From NCBI GenBank assembly GCA_963704535.1, contig OY969916.1, positions 2,418,001 to 2,482,000 of the forward strand: 64,000 nt of DNA, written 5' to 3'. The translations under genes and the position numbers were made by a program. Positions 54,148 to 64,000 of this stretch are shown one piece after another. Below the pieces are notes generated by a model, which made no database searches, was not told where the DNA came from, and worked only from the letters and a program-made list of their open reading frames with translations. How positions within the stretch are numbered: the stretch's first letter is position 1; the number at the start of each line of letters is the position of its first letter. This stretch comes from G963704535 sp963704535 (GTDB taxonomy: Bacteria > Chloroflexota > Chloroflexia > Chloroflexales > Roseiflexaceae).

Positions 54148-55938
54148 TTATTCCGCCCCACCTCGTTGCGAAAGCAGCTCCCGCGCGGCAAGCTGTGCCT
54201 CCAGGTCCTGGGCCACCCGCTCGGCCTTCTGCCGCTTGGCGTCGGTGGCGTAGCGCTGCTCGGAGTTGAAGTACTGCTCCAGCTCGGTAGCGATCATCTC
54301 GCCGGTGATCGGGCGATACAGCGTCTTGAGCAGCGCGACCTTCTCGTCGTAGGTCCTGGCGAGGAAGACCGCCGGATCGGCGAACCAGGTCTCCGGCACG
54401 TCGAAGTCGGCGCTCTCGGCCAGCAGCTTCTGGGTCACACTCTCGATCGGGCGGCCGGTGAAGCGCGGGTCCTTGCGCTTGAACTCGGCGCACAGCTCGC
54501 CAAGCTCGCGCCAGCTCAATGTCTTCTTGCCGGCGAACGGGTTGGGGAGCGCGAAACGCTGGCCGCCGGGCACCGGGGCCTGGGCGGCATGCGGGGCCGG
54601 GACCTCGCCGGAGACCTGCACCAGGCCACTCTTGAGCTGCCGCGCCAGCTTGATCCCGATCAGCGCGGCGTAGTCGTCCCAGTCCTCGGGGCCGCCGATC
54701 TCCTCGCGGTGGTGGAAGCGCTGCCGCAGGGCCGAGTTGGTGGCGGTGGGCTCGTTGGTGGCGGCGTAGGTCTGCGCATTGCCGATGTGGGTGGTGAAGG
54801 CGCCGTCGAGGAACTGCATGGTTATGTTAAGCACATCCTTATCGGCGCCGCCCATGCCGGGGTCGCCGCGTGAGAGCAGCAGCAGGTCGATATCGTCGAA
54901 GAACAGCAGCACCAGCGCCTTGGGGTTGCGGGCCTTGTCGAGCAGCGCCTTGAGCTTTTTGGCGGTCTGCCCGTAGTACTCATCCTTGATGCTGGGGTCG
55001 ATGCTCACGAAGTCGGCCGGCAGGCCGGTCTGCTCGCTACGCATGGTCATGCGGGTCATGGCCATGCGGAACAGCGAGCTTTTGCCGGTGCCGGGGAAGC
55101 CGTCGAACAGCACCGTGCTGGGTAGGCCACCCAGCTCAAGCACCGGGTTGAAGCCGCGCTCGGGGTCGTAGAGCGCCAGCCGGTCGACGTAGCGCAGCAG
55201 CGCGCGCTTGGCCTCGGTGTTGCCGACGATCTGTTCGGGCAGCACCGGCGTGAACTGGGGCTTTTCGGCCCGCGCGTCGGCGCTCCAGGCGAAGCCGCGC
55301 AGCTCCAGGTCGCCGATGCGGATCGGGAAGCCCTCGACTTGGGCCAGCAGCTCGGCTGGGTGGCTGTCGGCGTCGGCGATCATCTGGTCGCGGGCGGCGA
55401 CGAAGTAGTCACGGGTCAGGTTGACCAGGTCAGCGGCCGACTCGACGATCGGCTGGCCGGCGGCGGTGGTCTGGGTGATCGCCTTGAGGTAGAACGACAG
55501 CAGCCCTTTCAGGTCGTCGTCAGGCCCCAGGCCGGGTTTGAAGAACTTCCCCTCGGGCTTGGGGAAACTGGCCAGGTCCTCGCCGCCTTCGTCCCCGCTC
55601 AGGCCAGGCTCGGGCGGCAGCAGCTCCTGGGCCACCAGCGCGCCCATGCCGAATAGCGCGAAGCTGCCGAGGAACGCGGCCTGGCGCGGGTCGATCTTGG
55701 CGCTCAGTTCCTCGTGAAGCTCGTAGTACAGGCACAGCCCGCGCCGGAGCACGTGGAGCACGTGGTTGACCGGCTCGCCGAGCAGGTAGCCGCCGACGCC
55801 GGGGAGCTTGCGAACCTCGGCCAGCAAGTCGTAGGAGACCCCGCGCGAAGGGACATTCTTCATGCGGAACTCGGCGTCGTCGCGGTGCTGGTCGAGGTCC
55901 GCGTCGGTGATCGCGTGGACGTTGTCACGGGTGGTCAC
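54148..55938 (-). CDS. AAA+ ATPase
   Basis: 596 residues, GTG start at 55938 chosen for AGGAG 7 nt upstream. Residues 1-260 are helical, with a hydrophobic stretch AFLGSFALFGMGALVA. The AAA module has Walker A FDGFPGTGKSSL (about 300), Walker B LVLLFFDDIDLLLLSR (about 358), sensor 1 AATNEPTATN and an Arg finger candidate in LRQRFHHRE. The C-terminal region is charged. No protease or helicase domain is attached. Likely a remodelling ATPase working on or with the next gene product. Confidence 0.75.
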   Translation of the reverse strand: MTTRDNVHAITDADLDQHRDDAEFRMKNVPSRGVSYDLLAEVRKLPGVGGYLLGEPVNHVLHVLRRGLCLYYELHEELSAKIDPRQAAFLGSFALFGMGALVAQELLPPEPGLSGDEGGEDLASFPKPEGKFFKPGLGPDDDLKGLLSFYLKAITQTTAAGQPIVESAADLVNLTRDYFVAARDQMIADADSHPAELLAQVEGFPIRIGDLELRGFAWSADARAEKPQFTPVLPEQIVGNTEAKRALLRYVDRLALYDPERGFNPVLELGGLPSTVLFDGFPGTGKSSLFRMAMTRMTMRSEQTGLPADFVSIDPSIKDEYYGQTAKKLKALLDKARNPKALVLLFFDDIDLLLLSRGDPGMGGADKDVLNITMQFLDGAFTTHIGNAQTYAATNEPTATNSALRQRFHHREEIGGPEDWDDYAALIGIKLARQLKSGLVQVSGEVPAPHAAQAPVPGGQRFALPNPFAGKKTLSWRELGELCAEFKRKDPRFTGRPIESVTQKLLAESADFDVPETWFADPAVFLARTYDEKVALLKTLYRPITGEMIATELEQYFNSEQRYATDAKRQKAERVAQDLEAQLAARELLSQRGGAE

Positions 55939-55984
55939 GGTTAAGCTCCTGTCGAACAGGTTCTTGGTTCTTCGTGGTTCGGTG

Positions 55985-56260
55985 GGGGGCGAACACAAGG
56001 TTCGCCCTTACACGGTGGCTACACGGTGCCTACACGGTGCCTACACGGTGGCTCGATGAGGGCGAACACGAGGGTTCGCCCTTACACGGTGGCTACACGG
56101 TGGCTACACGGTGGCTACACGGTGGCTCGATGAGGGCGAACACGAGGGTTCGCCCTTACGTGGTTCTGTGGTGGGGCGTATGCAATACGCCCTTACGTGG
56201 TTCCATCCTCCATCCTCAGATGCACCCCTTCACCCTTTCACCCCTTCACCCTTTCACCCC
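55985..56260. repeat. Tandem and inverted repeats (GGGCGAAC palindromes, CTACACGGTGG units)
   Basis: Three palindromes GGGCGAACAC-GGTTCGCCC near 55986, 56051 and 56133 are separated by arrays of the 11-bp unit GGTGGCTACAC (four and six copies), followed by a related GGGCGTATGCAATACGCCC and TTCACCC repeats. This fills the gap between the AAA+ gene and the zinc-ribbon gene; no gene is seen here. Confidence 0.85.
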
Positions 56261-56269
56261 TTCATCTTG

Positions 56270-56965
56270 TCATCTTCGATCGGATGCCAGGATCGGGGAG
56301 ATGATCGCGATGATGCCGAGCAAGACCAGGATGCCGGGGAAGATCGTGTTGGTGGCGAAGAGAAACGCCAGGCCGCACATAAAGATCAGTGGGATCAGGC
56401 CGACGCGCGCCTTGCCGCCCGCCGCGCTGCCCAGAAACCCGGTCAGGCCGAGCAGCACCAGGATGCCTGGAAAGAACGTGCCGGTGGCGAAGAGAAACGC
56501 CAGGCCGATTAGGAACAAGCCGCCGGTTAGCCCGCCGAGCGTCGCAGGGTTCATGCCGCGCGTACGAGCCAGCGTGCGGCTGGGGAGCGCTGGCCCCGCC
56601 GGCAGCGGCGCGGCGCGGTCGGGCCGGCGGTGGGCCGGCAGGTCGGGGGCCGGCGGGATGGAGAGCGGCGGGGGCCGCGAGGCATCGGCGATCTCGGCGC
56701 GGCGTGGCGTGGCCGGCTGCTGGGCAGGAGCAGCGGTCTCCTCGTGCAGCGCCCGCCCGCAGTTGACGCAGAACATGGCGATCGCCGGGTTCCTGACGTT
56801 GCAGGCTGGGCAGCGGGTGCCATCCTGGCCGGCTAGCGGCACCGTGGAGCTGGTGTTGGCCACGGGTGCCGGCGTCCCGGCAGCGGCCGCGGGCACCGGC
56901 GCGCCACATTCGATGCAGAACTTGGCATCGCTTGCTAGCTCCGCACGACATTCTGGGCAAGTCAT
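56270..56965 (-). CDS. Double zinc-ribbon membrane protein
   Basis: 231 residues; AGAGGAATAAAG precedes the ATG at 56965. Two zinc ribbons: CPEC...CIEC (residues 3-20) and CPAC...CVNC (about 52-70). A Pro/Ala-rich linker leads to two hydrophobic hairpins of near-identical design (GLFLIGLAFLFATGTFFPGILVLLG and FMCGLAFLFATNTIFPGILVLLG), suggesting an internal duplication. Resembles zinc-ribbon sensor or scaffold proteins; function unknown. Confidence 0.78.
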   Translation of the reverse strand: MTCPECRAELASDAKFCIECGAPVPAAAAGTPAPVANTSSTVPLAGQDGTRCPACNVRNPAIAMFCVNCGRALHEETAAPAQQPATPRRAEIADASRPPPLSIPPAPDLPAHRRPDRAAPLPAGPALPSRTLARTRGMNPATLGGLTGGLFLIGLAFLFATGTFFPGILVLLGLTGFLGSAAGGKARVGLIPLIFMCGLAFLFATNTIFPGILVLLGIIAIISPILASDRR

Positions 56966-56989
56966 TCTTTATTCCTCTTTTGTGCCGGG

Positions 56990-57150
56990 CGTGAAACGTG
57001 AAACGTGTTGCGTGTTGCGTGTTGCGTGAAACGTGAAACGTGTTGCGTGAAACGTGTTGCGTGAAACGTGAAACGTGTTGCGTGGTTTCTTGGTCGGGGC
57101 GGCCACGGAGGGTCTGCCCTATAGGTTCTCGGTGCGTGATGGGTCATCTT
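56990..57150. repeat. GTGAAAC / GTGTTGC arrays and a dispersed GGAGGG-TCTGCCC unit
   Basis: About ten alternating GTGAAAC and GTGTTGC words (56990-57085), then GGCGGCCACGGAGGG and TCTGCCCTATAGG, close to the unit at 38340-38375. No coding sequence is seen between the two genes here. Confidence 0.8.
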
Positions 57151-57155
57151 TGTCA

Positions 57156-58230
57156 TTAACACACCAGATCGCCCTCTTTCGACACACCATAGACCGTGCA
57201 GGGCTGGCCGTCTTCGTCGGCGTCGCCGAGGAGCTGCTTGATTGCGAGCGGGACCAGCAGCACCCGGTAGCGAACGGACGGGCCGGCCTCCATGGGCTCG
57301 CGACCGAACAGCGTGTCCATGCGGCTGCGCTTGGCGGCGCGGGTGGTGGCGGCGCGCTCGATAGCCGCGCGGAGCATCCAGGGCTGCTCGCCGTGCGTGG
57401 CGGCGAAGGCGCGCTCGATTAGGTCGTCGTTCTGGGTCCAGCGGTGGTGGTAGGGGCCGACGGTGACGCGCTCGATCGCGCGGGGGATGATCCAGGCGGC
57501 CTGGTTGGTCATCCCGATCATCTCGTGGAGCGAATGGCGACCGCCGGCGAGTTCGTCGACCAGGGCGCGCAGCTCCTTGATGCCGCCGGTCACGTGCCAG
57601 CCGCCGCGCTCCTCGAAGTGCAGGGTCGTACATTCGAATAGGTTGGCGCTATGGATGACGCCGGTCCAACTGATGGCGTAGAGCCGGTCGCCGCGCTTCT
57701 CGCTCAGGCGCACCGGGTCCTGCTGGCGGAAGTCGGCGACGACCGGAGTGGCGGCCAGGCGCTCCATGTAGGCGCGCTGGAGCCAGAGGATCTGCTGCTT
57801 GACCGGCCGCTGCCCGGCGAAGATCGCGGCGCGGGCCTGCTCGACCAACTGCGGGCGGGCGGGGATCTGGGCGAGCTGCTCCTCGGCGTGGTCGCGGTCC
57901 TCGCGCAGAGTCCAGAAGTCTTTGAAGGTGGGCATGCCGGAACTCGGTGGGGTCGATGGTGAGCGGCAGCGGCTCGACCTGGAGCAACTGGCGGCCGTGC
58001 TTGAGGGCCATGACCAGGATGGTGGCGCGGATCTCGTGCAGAAAGCCTTGGGCGGCCTTGAAGCCGGCGATGCTGACGCGGCCCTGCTGCTGCTCCTGGG
58101 CCATGGCGGCGCCGAGCCAGCCGAGCCGGTCGCCGAGCAAGTCGCAGTAGGCGACGACGGCCTCGTCGGGGAGCATGCGGGTGTTCTGCCCGGCGCCGGC
58201 GGTCTGGAGTGAGTTGCGGTCGATGGTCAT
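57156..58230 (-). CDS. Uncharacterised protein, one frameshift
   Basis: ATG at 58230. One extra base at 57936 (minus strand TTCCGG-C-ATGCCC) separates an N-terminal 98 residues from a C-terminal 259 residues; joined length is about 357. Segments: MLPDEAVVAYCDLLGDRLGWLG, GFLHEIRATILVMALKHGR, then KDFWTLREDRDHAEEQLAQI and YHHRWTQNDDLIERAF. No motif recognised. Reading the second part as its own gene from the ATG at 57935 is possible but leaves the first part without a sensible end. It heads the minus-strand set containing the AAA+ ATPase. Confidence 0.6.
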
Positions 58231-58557
58231 GGCTGGTTCACGCTGCGGTACGGTTGGTGTGCGGTTGATTCTAGGTCCGGGGGATGCGTGCTGGTTGCGC
58301 GGGCTGATCCTCCTGTAGTATACCAGGGGCGTCAACCGTTGGCGAACGTACTGTAGGCAGAGCATTTGTTGTAGCTGCACGTACTCCCAACGGCTTATCA
58401 TATGTTCCTTCCCTTGGGCGATATGTGGTCACGTACATTGTGGGATAGTGTTTCTGGCTACATAAATCCAAACCAGTAACTCCATACGCCTGCTTAAGAA
58501 CACAAATAACTTACACATCACCAAGATGTTGAAGCTGAATACGCGCGCTCATGCCCG
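58231..58557. other. Divergent intergenic region before the NRPS gene
   Basis: About 330 bp, less GC-rich than the flanking genes, between divergent transcripts. I see no repeat array, no clear sigma-70 promoter and no gene; the promoters of both neighbours should lie here. Confidence 0.4.

Positions 58558-64000
<5,443 letters not shown>

Noticed and set aside
57649..58401. Two overlapping separate genes instead of one frameshifted gene at 57156-58230
   Set aside because: After 57936 the upstream frame becomes low-complexity Arg/Pro/Ala shadow sequence, while the other frame continues a sensible protein; one extra base joins them.

Overview
This window looks like chromosomal DNA of a Chloroflexota bacterium, probably class Chloroflexia (a Roseiflexus/Kouleothrix/Herpetosiphon-like filament). 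This is inferred from gene families and style, not from an rRNA: a dnaJ-hspR pair with a HAIR operator, a citramalate synthase beside 2-isopropylmalate synthase, many STAND/TPR ATPases, and very abundant short interspersed repeats. Most of the window is GC-rich; the first 11 kb is visibly less so. No rRNA, tRNA or CRISPR was recognised.

Layout. (1) 1-10.9 kb: eleven minus-strand genes forming one unexplained metabolic cluster: HemW-like radical SAM protein, APH-type kinase, MTA/purine nucleoside phosphorylase, KDO-8-phosphate synthase homologue, zinc alcohol dehydrogenase, D-2-hydroxyacid dehydrogenase, nucleotidyltransferase, SnoaL-like protein, class III aminotransferase, amidohydrolase and a nucleoside-diphosphate-kinase-like protein. 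(2) 11.3-19.5 kb: aldo/keto reductase, aminotransferase, a protein built from four MshEN-type repeats, leuB, a PLP dehydratase and a large AAA/TPR ATPase. (3) 19.7-35.1 kb: a branched-chain amino acid super-operon on the minus strand: ilvL leader-attenuator, ilvD, ilvB, ilvN, ilvC, a four-helix-bundle protein, leuA, a methyltransferase, pheA, cimA, ilvE and leuC. leuD follows beyond an antisense, broken HNH gene. (4) 35.3-41.2 kb, plus strand: a threonine-rich leader-attenuator, thrC, lysC, a Clp_N-asd fusion and an aminotransferase. (5) 41.3-50.5 kb: dnaJ-hspR, APH/DUF6285-like genes, two STAND ATPases, a histidine phosphatase and an acyl-CoA dehydrogenase. (6) 50.5-52.05 kb: a complete IS701-family element. 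(7) 52.3-58.2 kb: an uncharacterised minus-strand set with an AAA+ ATPase and its partner. (8) 58.6-64 kb: the start of an NRPS (A-PCP-C-A with an embedded N-methyltransferase), running off the window.

The strongest new observation is the 0.4-kb control region at 35.0-35.5 kb. Two divergent promoters each drive a short leader peptide rich in the amino acids made by the downstream operon (Leu/Ile/Val for ilvD, Thr for thrC). Each is followed by a terminator hairpin with a possible competing structure. This is textbook ribosome-mediated attenuation, here for BCAA and Thr synthesis back to back.

Two other patterns cross the window. Short (about 7-bp) repeats and palindromic roughly 100-bp elements fill intergenic gaps, supply stop codons, and sit in frame inside LeuB, CimA and both NRPS adenylation domains. 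ilvC, ilvB and ilvD carry about 21 single-base indels that I can reconcile frame by frame; the extra bases lie at wobble positions, which suggests merged strain variants in the consensus rather than pseudogenes.
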